64,000 bases of DNA from Aradus depressus (GCA_963662175.1 OY759225.1:16162601-16226600), one strand, 5' to 3'. Numbered from the stretch's first letter, positions 18,650-30,152 are shown. Translations and numbers: made by a program. Notes: generated from the sequence alone by a model not told the origin.

Positions 18650-19348
18650 TTTTTGACTGTATCCCGAGACGCCAAAATAGCAATTTATAAAACAGTCCTG
18701 AGCCAGTCGTCACATATGCGAGTGAAACCTGGATCCTGACTAGGAGGGACTCGATACGTGGGAGAGAAAGGTATTGAGGAAGATATACGGCCCTACTTTT
18801 TATGTACTCATACCCTTTATTTATGTACTCATATATTTTTAAGTATTTATTTGTTCAGTTTTTATTAATTTCATTTTACTTTTTTTAATAGTTTTGTTAT
18901 TAGTACTAATCATAGGTGTGTTAGACTCAAGTAGTTATAAATCTAATCTATAAGCTATCTTAATGTATAAATTCTTTTGACGTATCCTATTACCATGTAT
19001 TGGTTTAACGGAAATTTTATTATTATTATTATTACTCTAGAGGGGGATAGATGGAGGATACGGTCCAATAGGGAGCTGAGGGACCTGTACAAGAGCCCGG
19101 ATCTGGTGGCCTTAGTGAAGCAGGGGCGGCTGCGATGGCGTGAGCATTTACAGAGGATGGAGCCAGACAGATTGCCGAGGAGGATACTGGAGGGACACCC
19201 AGGGAGGACAAAGAAGAAGAGGTTGACCCCGCTTACGTTGGCTGGAGGACGACCTCAGAACGATGAGTGTGAGAAGATGGAGACTGGAGGTCGAGGATAG
19301 ACAAGAATGGCGGGAGATCGTTGCGGAGGCCCAGGTTCTACAAGGACC
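18650..19348 (+). pseudogene. RTE-like LINE RT C-terminus, interrupted
   Basis: First part, 18650-18795: SRDAKIAIYKTVLSQS and broken versions of YASETW...LRKIYGP. Second part, from 19036: TLEGDRWRIRSNRELRDLYK, SPDLVALVKQGRLRWREHLQ, RMEPDRLPRRILEGHPGRTK, then (frame-shifted) RWRLEVEDRQEWREIVAEAQ and VLQGP-stop. This is the C-terminus of RTE-type endonuclease/RT proteins common in arthropod genomes. A 240-bp insert at 18797-19035 falls exactly between YGPT and LEGD. A further frameshift near 19240 and the A/T-rich tail show a dead copy. Confidence 0.7.
18797..19035 (+). mobile_element. Truncated retroelement 3' end with (ATT)n tail
   Basis: Matches, in inverse orientation, 37817-38168 and 59196-59500: 'tgttcagtttttattaattt', 'agtactaatcataggtgtgt', 'cgtatcctattaccatgtat', then (TTA)n. 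TACT at both borders is the likely short target duplication. Longer copies carry a hammerhead ribozyme upstream. Confidence 0.6.
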
Positions 19349-19479
19349 ATAAAAGGGGGGAAATAAAATAAATAAAAAAATATAATGTTTTTTTTTTAAT
19401 ATTGTCTATTTCACAAGATATATTAAATCTATGGTGCATCAGTCGTGGACAACGTACGTTTTTCTTAAAATTTTTTATT

Positions 19480-20085
19480 AAGTGTTATAAAATCTGCAAA
19501 AATGTTAAGTAACATATAAATGTGTGTGAATACAATTCCCGATAGAATGAACTCATCGACACCAGAATTGTTATGTGCATTCAGAACTGCATAAGGACGA
19601 CTACTAATTTTTAGCCGAAATGGTCAAAGCAAAAAAAAAGAGAATGGAATGGGGAAGAGTTTAAAAAAAACAATTATTCCCGAAGTAATGAATATATCGA
19701 CACGAAATTTTATTTTTATATACAGAACCACCTGAGAAAACAAAAGAGAGGGATTAGGAAGGCGGGATACAAATAACAACTGAACTAATGTATCGAGATG
19801 AAATTTTATATCTAAATCCAAAATTATACAAGGACAATACCTATAAATTTCCAGCAAAATCGGTCAAAAGAAATAGGGAGAATTTATACCTTAAACCTTA
19901 ATAACTCGATGTAACGAATGAATCAACACGTATTTATTATGATGATTCAGAAGTTTCTGAGTAAGATACCTACTGATTTTCAGACAAATCAGTCAATTGA
20001 TTCTAGAGGAAGAGCGACAACTTATTTTATCAATTGCTTCTGGGGAAGTACATTAACGTTTATTCACCGACTTTTTCTCACTTAT
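19480..20085 (+). repeat. Family A element
   Basis: Internal units ('cgatagaatgaactcatcga', 'gacgactactaatttttagc', 'tattcccgaagtaatgaata', 'taactcgatgtaacgaatga') lead into the right end ('gcttctggggaagtacatta', hairpin remnant TTATTCACCGAC at 20071). Roughly four diverged 128-bp units. Confidence 0.6.
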
Positions 20086-20309
20086 AGTGTTAATTCATTT
20101 ACCACCCATCAGGCTCTTTGGTGACCTCAAAACCAATACACGATACAATATTGTGTTTGACTTTATTTATTACTCTAAATATTGACGTCTCCAACAACAA
20201 GAATAGAACAGTTTGTATATACAGACTTAACTAAGAAGAGACATCAAACATAATTTATTTATTCTGAACTAAAATATTTAAAGATTTAGCATTCGATTTC
20301 TTTTTACTA

Positions 20310-20705
20310 CGAAGTATAGGGGAAGGTATATAACCGGTGAAAATTCGAATATGGAGTTTTCAACGGAATTTTATAATTTCCGACCTGTAGGTCCCAAATA
20401 TAAAAAAAAAAAATGTGTGACACGATAACTCCCAATAGAATGAATGTATCAACACGAAATTTTATATGTATATTCAGAACCCTCTGAGGAGAACACCTAT
20501 TAATTTTTAGATCAATCGGCCAAAAAGAAGGAGAGATTAGGGGGGAAGCGTAAATTCAAATCCCCATAAGGACACCTATTAATTTTCAGCGGAATCGGAC
20601 GTATGGGAGAGGGGATCAGAGAGGAGGCTCATTTCGTAAATCCCAATAACTGCTGATGTAATGAATGTATCGACATGAAATTTTATATTTAAATACAAAA
20701 TCCCG
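20310..20705 (+). repeat. Family A element, cut by a Jockey LINE
   Basis: Left end GAAGTATAGGGGAAGGT at 20312, the A-run, then three internal units. Broken at 20705 by the LINE insertion. Only a short continuation is seen after 21482. Confidence 0.65.
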
Positions 20706-21481
20706 ATACCTAGGACTGACATTAGATCGAAGACTGACATGGAACCCTCACACACATCTCACACGAAAAACAATGAACCGTCGACTCAAAATACTCTACG
20801 GGCTTCTAAATAGACGATCAAAATTAGACAAGACACAAAAACGGAACTGTTACACTTACTTACTTAGACCATTATGGACATACGGATCACAGATATACGG
20901 TTCAGTAAAAAGATCCAACATCAAACAGATTCAGGCGTTTCAGTCAAAAACCCTCAGACTGATAACACAGTGCCCCCCATACATAAACAACAGAACTCTT
21001 CATAACGATCTTATGATACACACAGTACCCGACACAATACAAACTACTTACATACGTTTTTTTAGAAAACCTTACACACATTCAAACCCAGAAATACGTA
21101 CTTTATCTTCTCAACACTTACCACAAAACTCCCCACGAAGGTTGAAGAGAAAATGGAACCGCGACTTATTGCCAACTTAAATCCTATTCGTTCTTAATAT
21201 ATATATATTTTTTTTACATTATTTTCCTTTACTTTTATCATCTCTCTTACCCATCCATCAAAATTGTTTTTCAATTCCTTTTTATTTAATTATTATTCTT
21301 TATTTATTTATTTTTATTTTTTTTCTGTTCTTGTCCTAGTGATTAAGATGAATTTTCGTTCTGAGGACTTACCACTGGGTGGCCTTCCTCTCACATGCCA
21401 TTCACGCCAACATCATAGATGCTGGTTGTTGCTCCCTAGCAAACAGTTGCTTCTATATAAATAAAAGAAAAAAAATATAAA
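20706..21481 (+). mobile_element. 5'-truncated Jockey LINE with target duplication
   Basis: Coding part 20706-21177: RYLGLTLDRRLTWNPHTH, LTRKTMNRRLKILYGLLNRR, LLRPLWTYGSQIYGSVKRSN, IKQIQAFQSKTLRLITQCPP, then PRRLKRKWNRDLLPT and a stop. This is the RT thumb and C-terminus of Jockey-clade ORF2. The 3' UTR is about 300 bp with 'gaggacttaccactgggtgg', ending in an A-rich tail. TAAATACAAAA(T/C)CCCG borders both sides (20690-20705 and 21482-21497), a 16-bp duplication with one mismatch. Open frame without stops, so fairly young. Confidence 0.8.
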
Positions 21482-21497
21482 TAAATACAAAACCCCG

Positions 21498-21924
21498 TAA
21501 GTTCCTAACCTGCAATAGTGAATATATATTTGAAAAAGATTGGGAGAAAATAGTAATCATTCATTATATAATTAAGGTGTAGTTCCTTGAGCACAAAATA
21601 AAATAAAAAAATCTAAACATAGATGAGAATGTTGGCAGAGTTTGAAAAAAAACTAATAGCCTAGGTCACGCAACATAGTAGATGTATTTTTAAAATAATT
21701 ATAATTAGTGTATAGATAGCACCAGCCAAATAAATATAAATTATGCAACTGTATCTCTGTACATGAATGTCAATTGTGCGAAAGTGCATGCAGTCCACGA
21801 AAAACCAGAGTCATCTTGGACATTTCCATGTGGACTTAGTTTCGAAGGTAAACTTTCTTTTGTGCGGCCCATAAGAACGAATAAGGACGATACTCATTAA
21901 TTTTCAGTATATAGTATTCTTGAT
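21498..21924. other. No recognised feature
   Basis: Short family-A-like words only ('gaacgaataaggacgatact', 'cattaattttcagta'). Confidence 0.3.
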
Positions 21925-21929
21925 TCTCA

Positions 21930-22189
21930 ATAATATTATAGACTGAATGTATGTAGTAGTAATGAATATATATTATGAAAGAATGGATCTAGTAGCAAAG
22001 AGTATATTGTATAGACTGAATGTATGTAGTAGTAATGAATATATATTATGAAAGAATGGATCTAGTAGCAAAGAGTATATTGTATAGACTGAATGGATGT
22101 AGTAGTAATTTATATATATAGTATGATTGAATGGATGTAGTAGTAATGAATGTATAGTATGATTGAATAGATGTAGTAGTAATGAATAT

Positions 22190-22212
<23 letters not shown>
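21930..22212. repeat. Tandem repeat, ~72-bp unit plus shorter subunits
   Basis: Two 72-bp units ('gactgaatgtatgtagtagt', 'aatgaatatatattatgaaa', 'gaatggatctagtagcaaag', 'agtatattgtata') are followed by two or three contracted units ('gattgaatggatgtagtagt') and a TA microsatellite at 22183-22209. Confidence 0.75.
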
Positions 22213-22221
<9 letters not shown>

Positions 22222-22417
22222 TTAAACTTATAATTATTATTTTTATTATTTTATATAAAATTCAGTGGAAAATTAACAATTTCAACAGAATATTGCTGCA
22301 ATGAAATTTATTGAATAATAAAGAACAGAAAATCAAATGTTTCATTGGATAAGACAATTAAAAGAAAATTAGATAAAAAAGAGAAGCAGTTTGAGATGAT
22401 GTAACCTCTTGTTTTTT

Positions 22418-23043
22418 TCAGTACTTGGTGTTTCCTCCTCTGGCAGATTTGACTGTTAGGAGCCTTCTTTCCATCCGTCTCATCAGATTTTGGAAGTCTT
22501 CCTGAGGGATGTTATCCCATTCCTCCTTTACAGCCGTATCCAGCTGAGCAAGGTTATCCTGAGGTGGATTCCGGACTCGAACCCTTCTTTTTACAATGTC
22601 CCAGACATGCTCTATTGGGTTGAGGTCTGGGCTTCTTGAAGGACAATCCATAGTGGCTATACCAACTTCTCGAAGGTTGTCAGTTACCCCTCTAGCACTA
22701 TGTGGACGAGCATTATTGTGCATCAGAATGAAATCTTTGGGCGTTCAAAGCTCTGTGTACGCGTCGTATCAATCCCTCCAGAACACTATTGAGTCCCCTC
22801 CAAAAGGCACCCTCGATGACAAACAAGCTTCAGCGAATCTCTCCCCATCTTTTCTCCACACACGTTCACCGTCTGGTGAATGCAGACTAACCCTGGTTTC
22901 GTCTGAGGAGTATACTCTCTTCCAGTCCTCCAGTGTTCACTCGACATGTTCATGTGCAAACTGTTGTCAGGCTCTCGGTGCTGCCTGGCGAGGAGCGGGC
23001 CAGTGGCTGGTCTTCTACTAAGTATATATATATATATATTCAC
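22418..23043 (-). pseudogene. Tc1-like DD34E transposase pseudogene
   Basis: The intact C-terminal part (22418-22723) reads MHNNARPHSARGVTDNLREV, GIATMDCPSRSPDLNPIEHV, WDIVKRRVRV. NPIEHVW holds the catalytic Glu, with 34 residues back to the position of the second Asp, which is Asn here (HNN for HDN). Upstream to 23043, pieces such as RRPATGPLLARQHRE, QTKPGLVCIHQ and CGEKMGRDSL are recognisable only across frameshifts. The enzyme is inactive. No inverted termini seen nearby. Confidence 0.75.
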
Positions 23044-23339
23044 ACCATGGAGTAGGGGACAGGGTGTTACAGCCGTAGGTAACCTGATAATGAGATTTTC
23101 ACAACTCCGTCATCCTTCCCACATGCAAATATCTGGAAGAGGTGAAAGAAATTGGGAAAGTTCTGGGAAGTTTGGTAGTTGGTTTTCTAAAATACCTGGA
23201 ACAGTTTAACAAATCTGACGGCAGAGTGTTATGACATCTTTAACGGCACAGTTATCCTTGTTGGCTAACGTAGATAGAACCGCTTGGGGAATCCCACAGG
23301 AAAACCTGCAACTTTATAAAATTGGTTTTTTAGCTACTT

Positions 23340-23653
23340 ATTGTGACTCACGAGGTCATATCGCCTACTACCAGACCGCTCTTTCGTCACTCTGGTGGAC
23401 ATGAGCCCGATTCTACTGTGGGAGTCCTAAATTTTGCCTACCCTAAATTTTTATACATCTAGGGCAGGGGTCTTTAACGAGTACCTGACATCGTACAGGC
23501 TCGGGACCATTGCTTAACGTCCCATCCGAAGGACGGCGTTCTCAAGTTTATTTTACCTTCCAGATAAAATAAAATGTGCCTCGGTTGGGTTTCGAACCCA
23601 CGATCTTGAGCTCAGAAGACAAGCACGCATACCACTGAGCTACCGGCGCCCTC
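23340..23653 (-). mobile_element. SINE-A copy
   Basis: Complete tRNA-like head (minus) at 23585-23653 with box B GGGTTCGAAACCC. The tail is shortened: TGTGACTCACGAGG lacks the GCCCGGGC block. Target duplication not clear. Confidence 0.75.
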
Positions 23654-23659
23654 AAAAAA

Positions 23660-24230
23660 TTATAATATATAACAACTCGACCACAGACAAATATTACAGT
23701 CAATATAGAAAATTTCAGTTCCCAGTCAAACGTTATTCGGATTCAAATTACGCTTTCTTAAACTTTGAACTCCAACGAATGCTGCCAATCGGCGAAGCAT
23801 GAGAGTTAAGCGAACGCATCGTCGTGCGTGTCTCAACAAAACGCGCGACAGTTTTAAAATCTCTCCCAAAAACTCCGCACGGCGTTACAATGTTTACCTA
23901 AAATAAAAAGACTATTAAGACTAACTGGATACTTTAGAATGTATTCAATGAAAGCCGTAAAAAGTGAAAATAATTGTTTTTTAGAGTATATTTAGTGCTA
24001 TCAGCTGATCGAGAATGAAATAGTAAAAAATTAAATTTCAGCTGAAAAAGTGTTGAACCGATTTGCTGAAAAAAAATAAAATAAGGGCTTATTTAATTGA
24101 GGATACTTACTATTTATTGTACAAGACATCCAGTCTTATCATCATCCAGACTAGACTGATGAAAATTCTAGTTGATGATTTAATTTGTTATAACATAAAA
24201 AAAATGTTTTTTCAAACTTTAAAATCGATA
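23660..24230 (+). repeat. Family C dispersed repeat
   Basis: 'accacagacaaatattacag', 'attcggattcaaattacgct', 'tccaacgaatgctgccaatc', 'actattaagactaactggat' match 35943-36430 at roughly 85% by eye. No coding potential. SINE-A abuts its left edge. Confidence 0.55.
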
Positions 24231-24248
24231 GTCGCATTAACTAATTTC

Positions 24249-24434
24249 CTAGGAACAGTGACGTAAGGGATCAAAAATGAATTTTTTCTTAATTTTTTTT
24301 TTCCCTCCCAGGGATGATAGTGTCACCCCGACCAGAGTAGATCTATTGTGTGCCCTGTATGTGTTGGTCCTTACATCAGCCCCTGTATCTTTAATAAAGT
24401 CCAGGATTCTTCTACAGGTTCCTTCCATTACCAA
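24249..24434 (-). CDS. Unrecognised short reading frame
   Basis: MVMEGTCRRILDFIKDTGAD, VRTNTYRAHNRSTLVGVTLS, then SLGG and a Lys-rich run from an A tract. The first 44 residues have protein-like composition with balanced codons; the rest is low complexity, as if a retrocopied end with poly(A) starts near 24304. I do not recognise a family. It may be an exon or transposon fragment. Confidence 0.25.
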   Translation of the reverse strand: MVMEGTCRRILDFIKDTGADVRTNTYRAHNRSTLVGVTLSSLGGKKKIKKKFIFDPLRHCS

Positions 24435-24635
24435 AATGTATAATACAACGGATAAATGACGCCTTGGCTCATACTCACGAAAATGTATTATCCGAATGTC
24501 CCAATTTTCATTTCCATCTTATTTTTTGAAAACTATTCATGATGAAGATTCCCGAAATAGGAATGAGTGTCATAATATATTTAATCACTTCAAATATACT
24601 TGAAACTAAGGGTTTATCGTGAGCTGTGTATACAT

Positions 24636-25285
24636 TAGGGTGGTCGTAAAAAGTGAAAAGTTCGATTTTTCAAAGTCCCCATCCAAATTCTTGTGTAGTT
24701 TGACGAAAAAAAATTTTGTGAATTTTTTCAGATTTTTTTGATAGAATTAACCTGGCCCTGTGGGCGGTCAAAGTTTAACAAGTGTTTTAAATGGGGTTTT
24801 TGCACATTTACATATTTTTAAGTGTAGGTCTTAGTATTTTTAATATAAAAATCTAAAAATACATGGATTATGGGTTTTCGGGGTCGCTGAAAACGAATTT
24901 CATATTAAAAAATTTTTTTGACAGTCACATTTCCTAAACAACTCGTACAAAAATTGACGAAAATGATAAAATTTTTCGAATCGATGATTCATTTTAATGA
25001 ATTATTAATTTTTTAATATGAAATTCGTTTTCAGCGACCCCGAAAACCCATAATCCATGTATTTTTAGATTTTTATATTAAAAATACTAAGACCTACACT
25101 TAAAAATATGTAAATGTTCAAAAACCCCATTTAAAACACGTGTTAAACTTTGACCGCCCACAGGGCCAGGTTAATTCATTCAAAAAAATCTGAAAAAATT
25201 CACAAAATTTTTTTTCGTCAAACTACACAAGAATTTGGATGGGGACTTTGAAAAATCGAACTTTTTACTTTTTCCGACCACCCTA
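24636..25285. mobile_element. 650-bp foldback element with 8-bp TSD
   Basis: TAGGGTGGTCG at the left end and CGACCACCCTA at the right open inverted arms of about 280 bp with few mismatches, separated by about 85 bp. GTATACAT flanks both sides (24628-24635 and 25286-25293). No ORF. An 8-bp duplication suggests mobilisation by a hAT-like transposase. The transcript would form a long hairpin. Confidence 0.75.
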
Positions 25286-25420
25286 GTATACATGGCCTAA
25301 TCATACTTCTCAAAATAAAAATATATAAAATACTAAACTACCAAGAAAAATCTTTTAGTATTGAAGTAGCCTTGAGGAAATTGTTTAAAAATAAAACTAT
25401 AGTCAACCTTGAACAATTGT

Positions 25421-25519
25421 GTTTTGTATTCGGTACTTTGTATTCGGTACTTTGTATTCGGTACTTTGTGTTCGGTACTTTGTATTCGGTACTTTGTATT
25501 CGGTACTTTGTATTCGATG
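25421..25519. repeat. 14-bp minisatellite, seven units
   Basis: TTTGTATTCGGTAC-type units of 14 bp in perfect register, with one T-to-G variant unit in the middle. ORFs through it are repeat translations. Confidence 0.85.
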
Positions 25520-25848
25520 TAAAGAAACAACAGAAAAAAATAATAAAAGTTAAAATTCAAGAAGTATGCTTTATCTTTTGTGAACAAAAAATGACAAACA
25601 CAAAAAAACAACAGACGTAATATGCTTCTGACATCATTAGCAACAACTAAATTCATATTTAGTAAATGTTTAAATAAAAATATTAAGAATATGATTCAGA
25701 TGACGCACTGAGAAATGTTGCAGGTAAATTTGACGTACATAAAGTTTACAGATGTGTTAGTGTTAGCAGTTTTCTTTGTTTCAATGTACTGCGTAATTCT
25801 GAGAGTGACTTTCTTATACACAGTAATGCCAGTTATAAATAACTTATA

Positions 25849-26194
25849 GGTTAGGTTTAGGTTGTATGACTCATGCCCGGGCTTTAACTACAAGTGTTAA
25901 CGCCTACTACCAGAGCGCTCTTTCGTCACTCTGGTGGACATGAGCCCGACTCTACTGTGGGAGTCCTAAATTTTGCCTACCCTAAATTTTTATTCATCTA
26001 GGGTAGGGATCTTTAACGAGTACCTGACATCGTACAGGCTCGGGACCATCGCTTAACGTCCCATCCGAAGGACGGCGTGCTTAAGTTTATTTTACCTCCC
26101 AGATAAAATAAACTAAGGGCCTCGGTCGGGTTATGAACCCACGACTTTGAGCTCAGAAGTCAAGCACGCATACCACTGAGCTACCGGCGCCCTC
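25849..26194 (-). mobile_element. SINE-A full-length copy
   Basis: Head with box A/B at 26115-26194 (minus). The tail ends in AACCTAAACCTAACC. A near-perfect 13-bp duplication TAAATAAC(T/A)TATA borders it. Confidence 0.8.
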
Positions 26195-26269
26195 TAAATA
26201 ACATATATGTATAAATTATTTTGAAAAGGTGGGGTGGTAGGGAAATTATTTGAAATATTTTCTATAGAA

Positions 26270-26470
26270 ATTTATTGTACATTTTTTAGTGCGCTATAAT
26301 ATTGATCGTATTGGTCCAATCTCAAATCTAAAGACATGTAATCGATTGGAAATTTAATAAGAAACATTTTTTATGAGAAGAAATTTTTCGATAGAAGTAA
26401 CCGTTTTTGAGTTAATCAAGCAAACGTAAAACAAAATGTGTTTCAGAACGGTTTTTTGGCATACATCTCG
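26270..26470 (+). repeat. Family B fragment
   Basis: 'tattggtccaatctcaaatc', 'cgattggaaatttaataaga', 'tttttcgatagaagtaaccg' parallel 17370-17480. Confidence 0.5.
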
Positions 26471-26692
26471 CGATAAATATAGGCACTTCTTCAGGGCTTC
26501 GGCCTGGTTTGTTATTGGTAATTTTTAATTTAAACTCTCAATTTTCCTGTACTATGAAACATTGAAAACTGCTGATGCTAACACATTATGCAGTAATGCC
26601 AGTTTAAAATGAATTTGAGGGGAGAGTGTTCTGTAATAATTTGGTTGGTATAAAAACGTCCTGTAATGTACACTACAGATATATGTGTGCTA

Positions 26693-26935
26693 GGGATGGG
26701 CAATAGTTGGCCACTATACATAGTCCGATACTATCGGTGGAAAACTATCGATAATTCAGAAAGTTGCCGTTTTTCATGCAAAATACTTTCTAATTCCAAT
26801 ATTATGTTATAATATGATTATTTTATTTTTATTTTTTAATGTACGTCTACCTAATTTAAATTATTCTATGTTATGAAGGATGACATTGAATAAAAATATC
26901 AATCGAATAAGCAATTGTTTTTTTTCAAATCAAAC
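26693..26935. mobile_element. hAT terminal fragment with TATCGATA-rich end
   Basis: TAGGGATGGGCAATAG then 'atactatcggtggaaaacta' and 'ctaattccaatattatgtta' match, inverted, the right end of the BED-finger hAT at 41590-41800, and the start matches 37457-37515. GGGATGGGCAA is a common hAT-type terminus. Confidence 0.5.
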
Positions 26936-27660
26936 TCACCGGCTTCTCTCGGATCGGGCTGAACACATTCGGATCTGAATGCTCACCCAGTACACACCTG
27001 AGCATTTGAGCGGCGAACCTATGCTCATTCGGTGCGAATGCTCAAGTGAGTACCCACCTTAAGAAGCCTCTCTTTCTCAACTACTGATCCACATTGGAGA
27101 TCCACAACTGGTTTTGAACTAGGATTTTTTTCATACCATTTCTATTATTTATAGAAAAAAACATAGAAAGCGTGGAAATCAAGGAATCAAGGCATACTTC
27201 GGTCATCCAACATTATATATATAACCAATTTCCCGGTATACTGTATACATCTGGAGTTTCCCGTATCATATAATATATGGTTTAGATTTCTTTGTATTGG
27301 CTTGCTCCACGGTTATTCCTGTAGTTGACACCCCACTGAAGTTTATGACTACAACCTTGGAGTGTTCAGAATAAACACACATCGGGGGCATAAACCTCAG
27401 ACTCAAACAAATATAATATTTAAACTAAATAAATATGAACAGGTCTGCATGGAACTTTCCCATGGGGCTGTTAGTGGGTTTACAAATTAATGTCAATTAG
27501 GGAAGGATTGACCAACCATATAATAGGAGAGAAGAGAGATCAGGCTTGTGGTCATTAAAAAACAATAAATTTTGCCCACTCTCATTTATTTACCTAATCT
27601 CCGAGCTGCTGGCGCCCTCGTCCAGCGATCTCTCATAGATTTAAAAATGACCTGACCATA
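26936..27660. other. No gene recognised; inverted GAATGCTC motifs
   Basis: 'gaatgctcacccagtacaca' and 'gaatgctcaagtgagtaccc' (about 26975-27060) resemble the end of a small DNA element whose partner I could not find. The rest is featureless. Confidence 0.3.
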
Positions 27661-27661
27661 C

Positions 27662-28115
27662 ATTTGACTGAATCAGGGGTTATGAATCTTCATACTAAAT
27701 TTTGTGCCGATACATTCATTACATTTACAGGTATTCCCCCCCTATTCCCCCCTCAAAGGGGTTTTGAATTTGCATACAATTCGTGTCAATACATTGAATT
27801 TTTTTTTAAATTGTTTTCTTCGTTCTTTCCTTAAACCGATTCGTCTGAAAATTAATAGGTGTCGTCCTTATGAAATTTTGGATACACATATAAAATTTTA
27901 TCTTGATATATTCATCCTATCGGGAGTTATCGTTCACAGATGCACCACACAGCAATTTTTTTTTATTTTTGGAATTAAGGGTTTGAAAACAATAAAATTC
28001 CAGTGAATATATATATATTCCAGAAAACAATAAAATTCCAGTGAATATATATATTCCAGAAAACAATATAATTTCAGTGAATATATATATTCCAGAAAAC
28101 AATAAAATTAAACAA
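27662..28115 (-). repeat. Family A fragment with ~38-bp tandem array
   Basis: Internal family A units in reverse ('catactaaattttgtgccga', 'aaaattaataggtgtcgtcc', 'cgggagttatcgttcacaga'). Next, a unit of 'ccagaaaacaataaaattcc' plus 'agtgaatatatatat' is repeated about four times (27982-28110). Confidence 0.6.
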
Positions 28116-28227
28116 GAAATTTTTGATCGCTTACATAATATGATATATCCGGTATATCTGGCCACCCGGCTGCGTTCAGATACCAGGATCGACAAAACTT
28201 GATATTATAATTCATATCAATACCAAT

Positions 28228-28542
28228 CTGGAGAGTGCACAGGTAGCTCAGAGGTAACATGTAGCTCAAGATCGCGGGTTCAGAAACCGGCAGAGCTCTT
28301 AGATTTTTTTTTTTATCTAGAAGCTGAAAAAACCTTGAGCACGCCCTCCTTCTGATGGGATGTTAATGGTTCCGAACCGGTGCGACATGAAGTACTCGTT
28401 AAATATCCTTAGATGAATAAAAATTTAGGGTAGACACAATTTAGGACTCGGGGAGAGTCTCATGTCCAGCAGAGCTACGAAAGAGTGTTCTGGTAGTAGG
28501 CGATATGACATAGTTAAAGCCCGGGCATGAATCAAAATAACT
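28228..28542 (+). mobile_element. SINE-A, diverged copy
   Basis: Head 'caggtagctcagaggtaaca' and 'cgcgggttcagaaaccggca', middle 'cttgagcacgccctccttc', tail 'gcccgggcatgaatcaaaat' ending AACTA. AATACCAAT at 28219-28227 and 28543-28551 is a 9-bp duplication. It lacks an AACCT tail. Confidence 0.7.
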
Positions 28543-28919
28543 AATACCAATATAGAAACAACCTGGGGAGCACCTAACTTGAACTCTTATTCTTGTTAAT
28601 TTTAGGTTTGAGTTTATTTTTCAGTAATTGTTATTCTATTTTTGATAAACTTTTAACTGTATTTTTACTTAACATTAACCAAAGTTTGCTACTGTCTACT
28701 AAACCTGGTTCTGAAAACAACCATTGTTTACCTTTGATTGTAACTATTTCAAAATGATAGCTGGTCTGAGACGAGAATAGACCAAAACTCTATTTTTAAC
28801 TAGATTCTGTTTAAATTTTGATAAATTTCCCCCTCATGTAAACTGACCTGTGTATCTTTGACCAGCTATTTCCACATATTTAAACTATTGTTTCCAATTT
28901 GTCTATTTTTTTTATAAAC

Positions 28920-29080
28920 AAAGAGATAGGCTGGGAGGTGAAAAACCTAGAGAACGCCTACTTCGGGTGGAACGTTAAAGATCCCTTATCCTAGGTGAAT
29001 AGAGGTCAGAGGTAGCGGTGCTAGCTTACTGAGCTCAAGAGAGTGGGCTCGAAACCTGGCCGAGGCTCTGTAGAGCTGTA
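28920..29080. repeat. Rearranged SINE-A-like fragments
   Basis: Middle part ('gctgggaggtgaaaaaccta', 'cgggtggaacgttaaagatc') is followed by a second head-like piece ('agaggtagcggtgctagctt', 'actgagctcaagag', 'gggctcgaaacctggccgag'). Order differs from the intact SINE. Confidence 0.45.
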
Positions 29081-29089
29081 ATAGTTGCC

Positions 29090-29256
29090 ATATCAACAAA
29101 TAAGCTGTTTTTTTAATTTCTGTTTAAATGATATTACATCAACATCTTATTATTATAAATATTTATTTTTTTGTTCAAAAAATGTTGTTCTAACTCTTAA
29201 AATATGTATTTTTTAAGACAATAAAGGTGGACAAATACTTTTGACTGGTAGTATAT
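29090..29256. mobile_element. Possible Tc1-like element end
   Basis: 'tggacaaatacttttgactg' followed by GTAGTATA resembles terminal repeats of Tc1-like elements. The other end was not found. Confidence 0.35.
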
Positions 29257-29449
29257 ATGACGCGTTGCGGATACGAAGGGTGAACTGAACAAAAGGTGGT
29301 TTTCCGAAAAACGCGTTTGAAAATTTTTGCAAAAGGGCGAACTCAACAATAAAGGTATTCTAGTTATTTTCGTTGTGGGATGTCACATATTGGTTTGTTA
29401 TTTTATAATAATATTATTTATATTTTAAATATTAAACCTATGTCAGGAA

Positions 29450-30152
29450 TTTTTTTTTATAATTATTGTAAACTTTATTATTCTATACATGAATATTATA
29501 GTTGGGCTGTCTATAACAATAATACCTAGGCCAATGGCCTAATTAACATGAGATATGAACTCAGGTACAATTCAATAATTGCCCTAGACAAGCATTTTTA
29601 AGGTAGATAAAATGAACATAATATAGGAAAAAAAAACAAAAAAAAATGTATCGGATAACAAGGGTGTTTAGCTGTGAAACTCAGATAATGTATTTTGATC
29701 AATTGATGAGAAGAAAATCATGCGGTCGCTTCTTTTTAAGTCTGCGTTCCAGTGGTAAAGGTGGTGGGTGTTCAGCAATTTCCCGCACCAGTGGATTTGG
29801 GTGGTTGGCCATTTTTGTCTGCATTCGTATGTAGGATTCTTCTATGATTAGCATGTAGGACTGTGTTGCGAACATACCACGGTGCATCAGTGATGAGTCT
29901 CATGACGCGATTTTGAGTAGTTTGTATCCTGGTTATGTGGCTTTTAGCAGCTGAACCCCATATGCCACAAGCGTACTGCCAGATCGGACGTATCAGCACC
30001 AAATATAGCAGTCTTTTTACTGATAAAGCAAGGGGTGAGCGGTGGTCGAGGAGACACTTCAAGTTTGTTATTCTTCCGCGAGTCTTCGCTACTAGGTGCT
30101 GGACATGATGGGACCATGTTATCTTCGCGTCAAATATTTGTTTATTGCTCAC
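29450..30152 (-). pseudogene. Second Jockey-type LINE, RT C-terminus
   Basis: The minus strand encodes DAKITWSHHVQHLVAKTRGR, LIRPIWQYACGIWGSAAKSH, NRVMRLITDAPWYVRNTVLH, and after a frameshift near 29880 EESYIRMQTKMANHPNPLVR and HDFLLIN-stop. The WxYACGIWG and APWYVRN motifs are typical of Jockey ORF2 thumb regions. The 3' UTR of about 250 bp ends with AATAAAG and an A run near 29450. It is a different family from the 20.7-kb LINE. Confidence 0.7.

Noticed and set aside
25333..25656. 107-codon ORF with NTKYRIQST repeats
   Set aside because: Translation of the 14-bp minisatellite.
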